Assembly (NCBI RefSeq): GCF_009829685.1
Contig: NZ_VWSD01000008.1
Coordinates: forward strand, 1 to 46,392
Source of the DNA: Cellulomonas citrea
GTDB lineage: Bacteria > Actinomycetota > Actinomycetes > Actinomycetales > Cellulomonadaceae
Direction of reading: 5' to 3'
Length of the DNA: 46,392 nt
Below, one piece after another: positions 8,897 through 16,119 of this stretch. The notes under the pieces were generated by a model. It searched no databases and was not told the origin of the DNA. It saw only the letters and a program-made list of their open reading frames with translations. How positions within the stretch are numbered: position 1 is the stretch's first letter; each line of letters starts with the position of its first letter. Both the position numbers and the translations under genes were made by a program.

Positions 8897-9814
8897 TCAT
8901 CGCGTCCTGGTCGGGGCCGTGACCGGACGTGCGGTGGCGAGCAGGTGCTGGGCCGCGGCCCGCAGCCGGGTGCCGCGCCGCCACACCGCGTCGAGCGACC
9001 GGCTGAGGTCGAGGTCGCCGAGCGGGACCTCGACGAGCCGCCCGTCGCGCAGCTCACCGGCGACCGCGAGCTCGCTGATGACGGCGGGGTAGGCGCCCGA
9101 GCCGACGAGCACCTTGACGGCCGCGTTGGAGTCGAGCTCGACGGCGGGCGCCACCATGGGCCGGCCGACGGCGACCTCGAGCGTGTCCCGGGTGCCCGAC
9201 CCGTCCTCCCGCGTGGCCAGGGGCATCGCGGCGAGCTCGTCGCGGGTGACCGGGGTGCGGCGGCGGGCGAGCCGGTGGCTGGGGGACACGACGAGCACGA
9301 GCCGGTCGCGCGCCACCTGCCGGCTCACCAGGTCGCTGGGGATGGTCGGCGTCTCGACGAAGCCGAGCTCGATCTCGTGCGACCGCAGCGCCCCGATGAC
9401 GCCCTGGGAGTTGGCCACCCGCAGGTGGACGGGGGGCTGGCCGCCGCGCCGGTGGAACTCGCCGAGCCAGGACGGGGCCAGGTACTCGGCGATGGTCTGG
9501 CTGGCGCCGATGCTCAGCTGGGCGAGGTCGCGGGCGGCCAGCGCCTGGCTGCCGGTGACGAGGGTGTCGGTGGCGTCGAGCACGGCGCGGCACCAGCCGG
9601 TGACGACGCGCCCGTGGTCGGTGAGGGTCGCCCCGCGGGTGCGCCGGTCGAGCAGCTCGAGGCCGAGCTGGCGTTCGAGGCTCTGGATGCGCTTGCTGGC
9701 CGAGGGCTGGCTGATCTGCTCGGCGCGGGCCGCGGCGGAGATGCTGCCGAGGTCGGCCACGAGGGTGAGGACGCGCAGCGCGTCGAGGTCGAGGTCCGGC
9801 CGGTGCATGGCCAC
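8897..9814 (-). CDS. LysR family transcriptional regulator of the yeiH-type gene
   Basis: A 305-residue LysR regulator. The winged helix-turn-helix covers about residues 8-66 (LRVLTLVADLGSISAAARAEQISQPSASKRIQSLERQLG), followed by a two-lobe effector-binding domain. The gene diverges from the YeiH-like transporter at 9955, and a T-N11-A palindrome lies between them. The arrangement equals the conserved yeiE/yeiH and cysL-type pairs, so it most likely controls the transporter. The inducer is unknown; sulfur-compound ligands are known for relatives. Confidence 0.92.
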   Translation of the reverse strand: MAMHRPDLDLDALRVLTLVADLGSISAAARAEQISQPSASKRIQSLERQLGLELLDRRTRGATLTDHGRVVTGWCRAVLDATDTLVTGSQALAARDLAQLSIGASQTIAEYLAPSWLGEFHRRGGQPPVHLRVANSQGVIGALRSHEIELGFVETPTIPSDLVSRQVARDRLVLVVSPSHRLARRRTPVTRDELAAMPLATREDGSGTRDTLEVAVGRPMVAPAVELDSNAAVKVLVGSGAYPAVISELAVAGELRDGRLVEVPLGDLDLSRSLDAVWRRGTRLRAAAQHLLATARPVTAPTRTR

Positions 9815-9880
9815 GGCGGGGCTCCTTCCGGTGCACGGGTGCCACGAGGTGCGCCCTCACCATCGCACACCTGCATAGGT

Positions 9881-9895
9881 ATAGCCGAAGGCTAT
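9881..9895. promoter_or_regulatory. LysR-type operator (T-N11-A palindrome)
   Basis: ATAGCC-GAA-GGCTAT is a perfect inverted repeat containing the LysR consensus T-N11-A. It lies 67 nt before the LysR start and 60 nt before the YeiH start, the usual position of the recognition half of a LysR operator in divergent pairs. Confidence 0.7.
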
Positions 9896-9954
9896 GGAGC
9901 CATCGGCCTTCGGGGGCTACTCGCCCGGCCTGCGCCGGACGAGAGTCGTCGGAC

Positions 9955-11067
9955 GTGGACCTCACCCCCCGAAACCAGGAGCAGCCCTCGCCCGCACTCA
10001 CCGGTGAGCCGGCCGCGCCCGCGGCCGGTCGCTGGGCGCGGCTGACGGCGTTGCTGCCCGGGCTCGGGCTGGCCGTCGCCGTCGCCGTGGTCGCGACCGT
10101 CGTGGGACGGCGGTTCCCGCTCGTCGGCGGACCGGTCACCGGCATCGTGCTCGGGGTCGTGCTCGCCGCCACGATCAGGCCCGGTGCCCGGCTGCGCCCC
10201 GGGATCACCTTCTCCAGCAAGGCCGTGCTGCAGACCTCCGTCGTCGTGCTCGGGTCGCAGCTGTCGCTCATGCAGATCGTGCGGGTCGGCGTCGGGTCTC
10301 TGCCGGTGATGCTCGGCACGCTCGTGGTCGCGCTGGGCGCCGCGTACCTGCTCGGCCGGTGGCTGGGCGTGGTCGGCAACCTGCGCACGCTCATCGGGGT
10401 CGGCACCGGCATCTGCGGTGCGTCGGCCATCGCGGCCGTCACGCCCGTCATCGGCGCCGTCGGCGCGGAGGTCACCTACGCGGTCTCGACGATCTTCCTG
10501 TTCAACGTCGCGGCCGTGCTCGCGTTCCCCGTCGTCGGGCACCTGCTCGGCATGAGCCAGCACGCGTTCGGGCTGTTCGCCGGGACCGCCGTCAACGACA
10601 TGTCGTCGGTCGTCGCCACCGCCACCACGTACGGGCCGGAGGCCGCGAACTTCGCGGTCGTCGTCAAGCTCACCAGGACCCTGCTCATCATCCCGATCGT
10701 GCTCGCCCTGGCCGCGATGACCGCCCGCCGCGACCGGCGCGCGGCGGCGGACGTCCTCGTCCCGGCCGACGTCGCGGCCATCCGCCCGCCACGGGTCGAC
10801 GTGTGGCGCCTCGTCCCGACGTTCCTCATCGGGTTCCTCCTCGTGGCCGCGGCCAACACCGCCGGCCTCATCCCCGCGGCCGTGCACCCCGCGCTCAGCC
10901 AGGTCTCGGTGTTCCTCATCACGGTGGCGCTGTCGGCCATCGGCCTGTCCACCGACCTGGCCGGTCTGCGCCGCGCCGGCCACCGCCCGCTGCTGCTCGG
11001 CGCCCTGCTGTGGGTCGTCGTCTCGCTCGCGAGCCTCGGGCTGCAGAGGGTGACCGGGACGTGGTGA
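9955..11067 (+). CDS. yeiH: YeiH family putative sulfate exporter
   Basis: A 370-residue membrane protein of the YeiH/UPF0324 family, with about ten hydrophobic helices. Family-typical blocks are GVGTGICGASAIAAVTPVIGA near the middle and GTAVNDMSSVVATATTYG after it. The family is annotated as putative sulfate exporters, but transport has rarely been tested. The GTG start has no obvious ribosome site. The last 205 bp, including the stop codon, are repeated at 15726-15930 with eight mismatches. Confidence 0.9.
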   Translation: MDLTPRNQEQPSPALTGEPAAPAAGRWARLTALLPGLGLAVAVAVVATVVGRRFPLVGGPVTGIVLGVVLAATIRPGARLRPGITFSSKAVLQTSVVVLGSQLSLMQIVRVGVGSLPVMLGTLVVALGAAYLLGRWLGVVGNLRTLIGVGTGICGASAIAAVTPVIGAVGAEVTYAVSTIFLFNVAAVLAFPVVGHLLGMSQHAFGLFAGTAVNDMSSVVATATTYGPEAANFAVVVKLTRTLLIIPIVLALAAMTARRDRRAAADVLVPADVAAIRPPRVDVWRLVPTFLIGFLLVAAANTAGLIPAAVHPALSQVSVFLITVALSAIGLSTDLAGLRRAGHRPLLLGALLWVVVSLASLGLQRVTGTW

Positions 11068-11072
11068 GGGGT
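10868..11072 (+). repeat. Copy A of a 205-bp direct repeat (3' end of yeiH)
   Basis: This segment, ending 5 nt after the yeiH stop codon, recurs ungapped at 15726-15930 with eight mismatches counted by eye. Identity stops abruptly on both sides. This copy belongs to the intact gene. Confidence 0.95.
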
Positions 11073-11236
11073 GCGGGTGTGCGCGCAGGGACGCCAGCGC
11101 CTTGATCGCACCTGCGGCGAGGTGACCGCGATTGAGGGAGAACAGCGACGCGGAGCCGGCCGGCGTCCTGCCCGCGATGCCCGCCTCGACGAGTTCGCAG
11201 CTCGGTGGAGCCCGTTGCCAAGGCTCTCTTGCGTCC

Positions 11237-11255
11237 ATACCTCTAGCGGTATAGT
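11237..11255 (+). promoter_or_regulatory. Leaderless promoter and operator of the mntA-hepT module
   Basis: ATACC-N6-GGTAT (11237-11252) is a perfect inverted repeat that overlaps the -10 hexamer TATAGT (11250-11255). The GTG start follows after exactly 6 nt, so transcription should begin at the start codon. The repeat is well placed for autorepression by the HTH domain of the antitoxin. The 170 nt between yeiH and this site hold no other recognisable feature. Confidence 0.6.
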
Positions 11256-11261
11256 CGCACT

Positions 11262-11771
11262 GTGGATGTCGCGACCCTGATCCGCACGAGGCGCGAGGCG
11301 GCGGGCCTGAGCCAGGACGCTCTGGCGGCGCGCGCCGGGACGTCGCAGCCGGCGGTGTCGCGCTACGAGTCCGGCGCCAGCTCTCCCTCCGTCGAGACGC
11401 TCGACAGGTTGCTCGCGGCGATGGGGGCGCGCCTGGAGCTGAATGCCACAGTCTCGCCGCGCCGCCTCGACGTCCGTACCCCTCGGATGGCGAAGCTGCG
11501 CGCGAACCGAGATCGCGTCCGCCGCATCGCGCACAAGCACGGAGCCTCGAACGTCCGGGTCTTCGGGTCGGTTGCGCGAGGTGAGGACGGCCCAGGGTCC
11601 GACATCGACCTGCTCGTCGACCTCGATGTGCACAAGCGTGGCCTGCTCCCGCTCGGGGCGATCGCGGATGAGCTGTCGGCGCTCCTGGGCGAGCGTGTCG
11701 ACGTCGCGCCGGCCAGCGCCTTGGCGGCGCGTGTCGCGGGCTCGGCACTCGCCGAGGCGGTGCCCCTGTGA
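11262..11771 (+). CDS. mntA: HTH-fused MntA-type antitoxin nucleotidyltransferase
   Basis: A 169-residue fusion. Residues 1-58 are an XRE-type helix-turn-helix (LSQDALAARAGTSQPAVSRYESG). Residues 75-160 are a minimal nucleotidyltransferase of the MNT family with the motif GSVARG then SDIDLLVD, where Asp114 and Asp116 would bind Mg-ATP. In characterised MntA/HepT systems the MNT protein AMPylates a Tyr of the HEPN toxin and so inactivates it. Here the antitoxin carries its own DNA-binding domain and probably represses the operon. The stop overlaps the start of the toxin gene (GTGA). Confidence 0.88.
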   Translation: MDVATLIRTRREAAGLSQDALAARAGTSQPAVSRYESGASSPSVETLDRLLAAMGARLELNATVSPRRLDVRTPRMAKLRANRDRVRRIAHKHGASNVRVFGSVARGEDGPGSDIDLLVDLDVHKRGLLPLGAIADELSALLGERVDVAPASALAARVAGSALAEAVPL

Positions 11772-12118
11772 GCCGATCGAGCAGGCGCCGGCTGGCCGAC
11801 ATCCTGACAGCGATCGCGGCGATCGAAGGGGCTGAGGCCGTCGGGCGGCGTCATGCGGAAGATGACGAGCTGCCCGAGGTTGTCCTGGCCGCCATCCAGT
11901 TCCACGTCTTCACGATCGGCGAGGCCGTCAAGGCGCTGCCCAGCGAGCTGACAGCCCGACGGTCCGACGTGCCGTGGTCCGACATCGCGCGGATGCGCGA
12001 CCTCATCGGGCACCACTACGACAAGCTCGACGCGGTCATCGTCCGAGCGACGATCGGCGAGCCTCTTGAACGGCTCCGCGCCGCGTGCGAGGCGATGCTG
12101 GCTGAGGACCTCGCCTGA
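11768..12118 (+). CDS. hepT: HepT-like HEPN toxin ribonuclease
   Basis: A 116-residue all-alpha HEPN (DUF86) protein. The catalytic RNase motif with the AMPylation target is present as R-x4-H-x-Y: Arg77, His82, Tyr84 in RDLIGHHY. By analogy with the Shewanella HepT/MntA pair it should cleave RNA and be silenced by AMP addition on Tyr84 by the upstream protein. The GTG start overlaps the antitoxin stop by 4 nt, so synthesis is coupled. A role in phage defence or plasmid/island maintenance is inferred. Confidence 0.88.
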   Translation: MSRSSRRRLADILTAIAAIEGAEAVGRRHAEDDELPEVVLAAIQFHVFTIGEAVKALPSELTARRSDVPWSDIARMRDLIGHHYDKLDAVIVRATIGEPLERLRAACEAMLAEDLA

Positions 12119-12261
12119 CGCACGTCGCCGAGACCGGCGCGACGCCTGACCAGCGCTGGTGCGCGCGATGATCGGCGGCGGCTGCTCATGCGTCTCGTGA
12201 TGTTCGCGGGGTCCCGTCGTGGGCCGTGGCCGCTGCCACCGGCAGGTCACCGAACCGGCCC

Positions 12262-12395
12262 GTGCACGCTGCCGATCGGACCACGCCGGCCGTGCCGGTA
12301 CCCGATGCCCTCGCGGTGCCCGCGGACCTGCTGAGTGCGCTCGACCCGCAGGTGGGGGCGAGCTCTGGCTACCTCACCGTCGCCCTAGGCCAGGG
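12262..12395 (+). pseudogene. Internally deleted ydeI-like pseudogene
   Basis: A GTG-started stretch reads VHAADRTTPAVPVPDA, which parallels the YdeI-like protein start MAAADEPPPALTVPDV (at 6031). It then jumps to AVPADLLSALDP, matching EVPADLLAALDP near that protein's C-terminus. About 110 intervening residues are missing. The DNA just upstream also resembles the leader of the gene at 6031. It looks like a paralogue or transferred homologue collapsed by an internal deletion. The 3' limit is uncertain because it runs into the end of the convergent TetR gene. Confidence 0.5.
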
Positions 12396-12972
12396 GCCTC
12401 CTGCTCACGGCGTGCATGAGCGGCAGGCACACCGAGTCGACGATCTCCTCGATCCGCTCGTCGTTCGGCTCCTCGGTGAGCAGGAGATCGTGCCGGAACA
12501 GGATGACGGGCACGGAGGAGACCAGCGGGGGGATGGGCACGGGACCGAGCTCGCCGCGCTCGCGGGCGCGCTGGAGGACGCTCCGGGAGATCTCGTCGAC
12601 GAGCGCATCGGTCAGCTCGAGGAGGGCGCTGCGGAGGTCGGAGTCCGCATCGGCGACGATGCCCCGAAGCGTCTGCGCCCCGGCGACCTCGAACCGGGAG
12701 CGCATGAGGTGGAGCAGCCCGATGAGGTCGCCCCGCAGGCCCCCGGTGTCCGGGGGTGGGATCACCAGGTCGAGCTGGTCGCTCAGGGCGTCGAGGACGA
12801 GGTGGGCGCGGGAGCGCCAGCGCCGGTAGAGGACCGGTTTGCTGGTCTGGGCCCGTCGCGCGACGCCGTCGTAGGTGACTCCGGCGTAGCCGTGGTCGCG
12901 CAGCTCGTCCCGCACCGCACCGAGGATCTCCGAGCGCAGAGCATCGCCGCGCCGCCGCGTGACCGGGTCCAC
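12385..12972 (-). CDS. TetR family transcriptional regulator
   Basis: A 195-residue TetR regulator. The DNA-binding domain covers residues 10-60 (ILGAVRDELRDHGYAGVTYDGVARRAQTSKPVLYRRWRSR), followed by a C-terminal domain of the TetR_C type. The GTG start has a GGAGGTG ribosome site. The gene diverges from the membrane-protein gene at 13078, and the shared intergenic region holds a palindrome and a 13-bp direct repeat, so it probably represses both genes. Confidence 0.9.
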   Translation of the reverse strand: MDPVTRRRGDALRSEILGAVRDELRDHGYAGVTYDGVARRAQTSKPVLYRRWRSRAHLVLDALSDQLDLVIPPPDTGGLRGDLIGLLHLMRSRFEVAGAQTLRGIVADADSDLRSALLELTDALVDEISRSVLQRARERGELGPVPIPPLVSSVPVILFRHDLLLTEEPNDERIEEIVDSVCLPLMHAVSRRPLA

Positions 12973-12997
12973 CAGGGCACCTCCGATTGAGTACTTG

Positions 12998-13051
12998 CCG
13001 TATCTTAACGGCCCGCGCTACTCTCCAAGAGATACGAGCCGTATCTTAACG
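12998..13051. promoter_or_regulatory. TetR operator region: palindrome plus 13-bp direct repeat
   Basis: CCGTATCTTAACG occurs at 12998-13010 and again at 13039-13051, 41 bp apart. The second copy forms the right arm of the perfect palindrome AGATACG-AGC-CGTATCT (13030-13046). Two related sites between divergent genes fit one TetR operator per promoter. Confidence 0.65.
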
Positions 13052-13077
13052 ACTCTTGGCCGCGGAGGAGTAGACCC

Positions 13078-14160
13078 ATGGTGACGGCACCCAGCCCCGT
13101 GCGAGACGCGCAGAGCCCCACGCGAGACGCGCAGAGCCCCACGCGAGACGCAGCCAGCCCCACCCGGAGCGCGCCGTCGAGCTGGTCCCACGTCGCGGTC
13201 ATGACTCTCGCGCTGGTCGGCGCGATCATGGTCCTGCTCACCGCGTTCGCCCTGCCCGGGATCAAGTCCGGTCTCCACGAGGTCCCCGTGGCGGTCGTGG
13301 GACCCGCCCCGCAGACCGCCGCACTCACCGCACGTCTCGACGCGGCCGCTCCCGGCGCGTTCGACGTGCGAGTGCTCACGAGCGCCGACCAGGCGCGCGA
13401 GCAGATCCTCGGCCGTGAGATCTACGGGGCGCTCCTCATGGGCGGCTCCGGGCTCACGCTGGACGTCGCGTCGGCGGCCAGCCCTGCCGTGGCCACCGCA
13501 CTCACCCAGGCCGTGACGTCCCTCGGAGCCGCGGCGTCCATCCCGGTGCAGGTCAAGGATGTGCGCCCGTTCCCGGCCGATGACCCGAAGGGTGTGGGAC
13601 TGTCCACGGGGGCCGTCCCCCTCGCCCTGGGCGGGTGGATCGCCGCCGTGGGGATCATGGCCGGTGTGCGCGGAGCTCGGCAGCGGCTGATCACCGGGGC
13701 GGGGTTCGCCGTCGTCGGTGGGCTCGGGCTGGTCGCGATCCTGCAGTACGGGTTCGGGACCATCGACGGCAGCTACTGGCTCACGGCGCTGGGCGCCATG
13801 CTCGGCGCAGGAGCCGCCTGCTTCGCGGTGCTCGGGCTCCAGCGGATGTTCGGGAAGGTGGGGCTCGGCCTCGCGGTCGTCGCGCTCATCCTGCTGGGCA
13901 GCCCGCTGTCTGGTCTGACCAGCGCGCCCGAGCTGCTTCCTGCCCCGTGGGGTGCCATCGGCCAGTTCCTCCCGCCCGGCGCGACCGGAACCCTGCTGCG
14001 CAACCTCGCACTGTTCGACGGCGCCGCGACCACCGGTCCGATCCTCGTGCTGGCCGGATGGCTGCTCGGCGGGCTTGCGCTGTTCAGCGTAGGGACGCTC
14101 CGGGCGCGCCGGCGGGCTGCCCGGCTCGCGATGCACCAAACCGCTGCTGCGGCGGACTGA
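13078..14160 (+). CDS. Multi-pass membrane protein (ABC-2/YhgE-like), TetR-linked
   Basis: A 360-residue protein. The N-terminal ~35 residues are polar and contain a heptapeptide repeated three times (RDAQSPT, RDAQSPT, RDAASPT). A membrane helix (about 40-60), an extracytoplasmic domain (about 65-175) and five or six helices in the C-terminal half follow. This layout resembles YhgE/Pip-like and ABC-2-type permeases that are commonly encoded beside TetR repressors. No ATPase gene is adjacent. The start has a strong ribosome site (GGAGGAG). A role in export or envelope stress is plausible but unproven. Confidence 0.75.
   Translation: MVTAPSPVRDAQSPTRDAQSPTRDAASPTRSAPSSWSHVAVMTLALVGAIMVLLTAFALPGIKSGLHEVPVAVVGPAPQTAALTARLDAAAPGAFDVRVLTSADQAREQILGREIYGALLMGGSGLTLDVASAASPAVATALTQAVTSLGAAASIPVQVKDVRPFPADDPKGVGLSTGAVPLALGGWIAAVGIMAGVRGARQRLITGAGFAVVGGLGLVAILQYGFGTIDGSYWLTALGAMLGAGAACFAVLGLQRMFGKVGLGLAVVALILLGSPLSGLTSAPELLPAPWGAIGQFLPPGATGTLLRNLALFDGAATTGPILVLAGWLLGGLALFSVGTLRARRRAARLAMHQTAAAAD
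13101..13163 (+). repeat. Three tandem 21-bp repeats in the coding sequence
   Basis: Units at 13101-13121 and 13122-13142 are identical, and the third at 13143-13163 differs at a few positions. Each encodes one RDAxSPT heptapeptide in the cytoplasmic N-terminal tail of the membrane protein. The repeat number may vary between strains by slippage. Confidence 0.9.
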
Positions 14161-14285
14161 CCGGGGTTCGCCGCAGTCGGCGGACCGCTTGAGGACGTAC
14201 CGGCCCGGCGGGCTCTCCGGCGTGGAGGCTCGGGGTCTTCGGGGCGCTCGTCGTGGGTGACTGCCACGGCCCAGGAGCGGGTTCT

Positions 14286-14345
14286 TGACCTGCGTAAACG
14301 ATGGAGCGGGTGACGGGAATCGAACCCGCGCTCTCAGCTTGGGAA
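14286..14345 (-). repeat. attL-like copy: 3' half of tRNA-Gly plus flank
   Basis: This 60-bp segment matches 29623-29682 without gaps and with two mismatches (14294, 14295). Positions 14302-14345 are the T-arm, variable region and part of the anticodon arm of tRNA-Gly including the encoded CCA; the 5' half is absent. Identity continues 16 nt past the tRNA 3' end. This is the expected second attachment core after integration into the tRNA gene; the left flank 14161-14285 holds no gene. Confidence 0.9.
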
Positions 14346-14601
14346 ATCGACCCTGCCGGGCTTCTTGTCCTGCTGAGACGATCAAGATTGCTGGTCAGAG
14401 GCTTGCGCACACGCGCCGAGGTGAACCGAGAGGCGCCGATCTGATCGTGCTACAGGCACGTTGTGGCATGGCCTGTAGGGGCTGACTCTGTGGGTTCTTG
14501 CGTTGGTACTAGAGGGTGTGAGCGCGTAGGGAAGCTGGGCCGTCCTACGCTGAGAGGTCAAGACGGCGAGCGGGCGCGGCAGAGGTGTGGCCGGTGCTAA
14601 G
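14346..14601. other. Island left end, no gene seen
   Basis: About 256 nt between the truncated tRNA copy and the stop codon of the first island gene. I see no convincing frame, tRNA or recombinase here. An integrase gene would normally lie close to one end of such an element, but none is present. Confidence 0.6.
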
Positions 14602-15303
14602 TCACGCGTCCGGCCTTGACTCCGCCGGTTCGGGCGGTGGGGCAGGTCGCTTTGTTCGGACGGCGCGCCGGGGGGCCGGGCGCACCTGCCTTCCCGCAAA
14701 CAGCTCGGCCGCGCGGGCCAACTCCTCAGCCGCACTCGCGTACTGCTTGGCCTCCTCAGCGTCCGGCAAGTGCTCGCCGTGTGCGACCGCGTTCCGGAGG
14801 AAGTAGAGCTCGCGTACAGCTGCGACGAAGGTGTCGTTCACGATCCCCGCCCCGGCAAGGCTTCCCGCGAGTCGGATCACTGATGAGTGCGGCCTCGCCT
14901 CTAGCCCAGCCGACTCGTGGAGGTGACGGATGTTGGCTGCCAGGCGCTCCCACGACATGAGGACCGACGCCGTCGGTTCGATCTCCGGCCGAGCGCTGTG
15001 GCCGGGCTCAGGGCCGGTCTTTCCCTTCTCATCCTCGGCGAGGGCAACGGATGCCGCCGAGAGCTCGGTCGCTCGACCTAGGGACTGGTCGAAGTCCACC
15101 ACCTGCCCGGCGACTTCTACGCGCTTCACCCGCTGGATCAGTTCGCCTACTGGCTTCCGGAAGAGCAGGAAGAGAACCAGCACGACGACCGGCCAGGAGA
15201 GGACATGTCCGAGCAAGGTAGCCACAAACTCGCGCCAGTCCACGCCTAGAAGGTCCCACGGCGGTGTTCGTGAGCGCGGCGCGCCACGCCAGGGCACCTG
15301 CAC
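14602..15303 (-). CDS. Membrane-anchored HEPN-like protein
   Basis: A 233-residue protein with one membrane helix (about 33-49, VLSWPVVVLVLFLLFRK), a short linker and a helical C-terminal domain. That domain contains LYFLRNAVAHGEH, an R-x4-H motif (Arg170, His175) of the HEPN/DUF4145-like kind. HEPN domains with this motif are often RNases or RNA-binding modules in defence and toxin systems. The C-terminal tail is Arg/Pro-rich. GTG starts at 15303 and about 15240 are both possible; neither has a strong ribosome site. The family was not identified with certainty. Confidence 0.65.
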   Translation of the reverse strand: MQVPWRGAPRSRTPPWDLLGVDWREFVATLLGHVLSWPVVVLVLFLLFRKPVGELIQRVKRVEVAGQVVDFDQSLGRATELSAASVALAEDEKGKTGPEPGHSARPEIEPTASVLMSWERLAANIRHLHESAGLEARPHSSVIRLAGSLAGAGIVNDTFVAAVRELYFLRNAVAHGEHLPDAEEAKQYASAAEELARAAELFAGRQVRPAPRRAVRTKRPAPPPEPAESRPDA

Positions 15304-15346
15304 TTGGCCAGACGTGTCAGCCGAGAGGCGACCGCCGGGTGTCTGG

Positions 15347-15535
15347 CTATGCGACGGCGGACCGGTCCTCCTCGATCCCGTCGACGAGGCTCTGCAACGT
15401 TCGCGTCTGCAGTGCCGGGTCGTCCGCGGCCCGGCAACGGGAACTGACCAGCTCTCGCGGCTCCTTGGCGCGCACGAGCCGATCCGTCTCTGCCTTGGCG
15501 CGCCACGCCGCCGGCGAGTCCATGAGTGCTGCCAT
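15347..15535 (-). CDS. Short ORF or gene remnant, unknown
   Basis: A 62-codon frame starting at an ATG (MAALMDSPAAWRAKAETDRLVRAKEP) with a protein-like composition rich in charged residues and predicted helix. No strong ribosome site and no recognised family. It lies among gene fragments at the left end of the island and may itself be a remnant of a longer gene. Confidence 0.3.
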   Translation of the reverse strand: MAALMDSPAAWRAKAETDRLVRAKEPRELVSSRCRAADDPALQTRTLQSLVDGIEEDRSAVA

Positions 15536-15591
15536 CTCGGCCGCCGAGCATGCAGGTAGAGACCTCTGTGGTCCGCGACCGGACCCAGAAT

Positions 15592-15729
15592 CTAGTTGGC
15601 GCAGGCACCGATGCGGCAGCCAAGGCGGGTGGGGATGTCGCTGTACCCGAGTAGGGCCTCGGCCCGCTTCCTGCTCAGGGTGATCGCCAGCCCGGGGAGG
15701 TAGACGCCCTGCCACCGGCCGCCCTTCAT
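15592..15729 (-). pseudogene. C-terminal gene fragment cut by the yeiH duplication
   Basis: A minus-strand frame reads KGGRWQGVYLPGLAITLSRKRAEALL and ends in TRLGCRIGACAN before a TAG. It looks like real protein sequence, but its upstream part runs directly into the antisense of the yeiH fragment at 15726, so the N-terminal part of the gene has been lost at that junction. The family is not recognised. Confidence 0.4.
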
Positions 15730-15930
15730 CCCCGCGGCGGTGCACCCCGCGCTCAGCCAGGTCTCGGTGTTCCTCATCACCGTGGCGCTGTTGGCCATCG
15801 GCCTGTCCACCGACCTGGCCGGTCTACGCCGCGCCGGCCACCGCCCGCTGCTGCTCGGCGCGCTGCTGTGGGTCGTCGTCTCGCTCGCCAGTCTCGGGCT
15901 GCAGAGGGTGGCCGGGACGTGGTGAGGGGT
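15726..15930 (+). pseudogene. Truncated yeiH 3' end (copy B of the 205-bp repeat)
   Basis: This is the last ~66 codons, stop codon and 5 following bases of a yeiH gene, matching 10868-11072 with eight differences. In frame, six of the eight are synonymous and two change residues (Ser to Leu, Thr to Ala). The frame is intact but lacks everything upstream, so it cannot encode a transporter. The pattern points to a fragment of a functional gene from a related strain rather than a decaying local duplicate. Confidence 0.9.
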
Positions 15931-16119
15931 CGGGGCTGCGTGCGGTCTGCGTTCGACCGCGAGTAAGGCCGGAAGCCTGTCTCAAACCGCAGCCGCAGAC
16001 CTCGTGAGCGTCGGGCTGCGGCAGGTCGCTGGAGGGTTTGCCAGCCGTGGTCGTCGGTGTGAGCAGTGCCCGAACCACGCCAGCCCCGCGCCGCGCGGCC
16101 GGTCCTGGAGCTGCCCTAC
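15931..16119. other. Intergenic region with a hairpin
   Basis: No gene is seen. CCGCAGCC (15987-15994) pairs with GGCTGCGG (16014-16021) to give an 8-bp stem with a 19-nt loop. It lies downstream of the HNH gene stop and could be a terminator or the relic of one, although no T-run follows. Confidence 0.35.

Noticed and set aside
9892-11802. A 636-codon minus-strand frame across yeiH and mntA
   Set aside because: Antisense to two well-supported genes; Arg/Asp/Gly-rich shadow sequence.
12226-12990. A 254-codon plus-strand gene
   Set aside because: Only its first part resembles protein (the ydeI-like remnant); the rest is antisense to the TetR gene.
13101-13163. CRISPR-like repeats
   Set aside because: The repeats are directly tandem without spacers and lie in frame inside a coding sequence.
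14302-14345. A second tRNA-Gly gene
   Set aside because: Only the 3' half is present; acceptor 5' strand, D-arm and half of the anticodon arm are missing, so it is an attachment-site copy, not a functional tRNA.
10868-15930. A composite transposon bounded by the 205-bp repeats
   Set aside because: The repeats are 3' fragments of a chromosomal gene, no transposase or terminal inverted repeats are present, and the tRNA att copies give a better explanation for the right-hand boundary.
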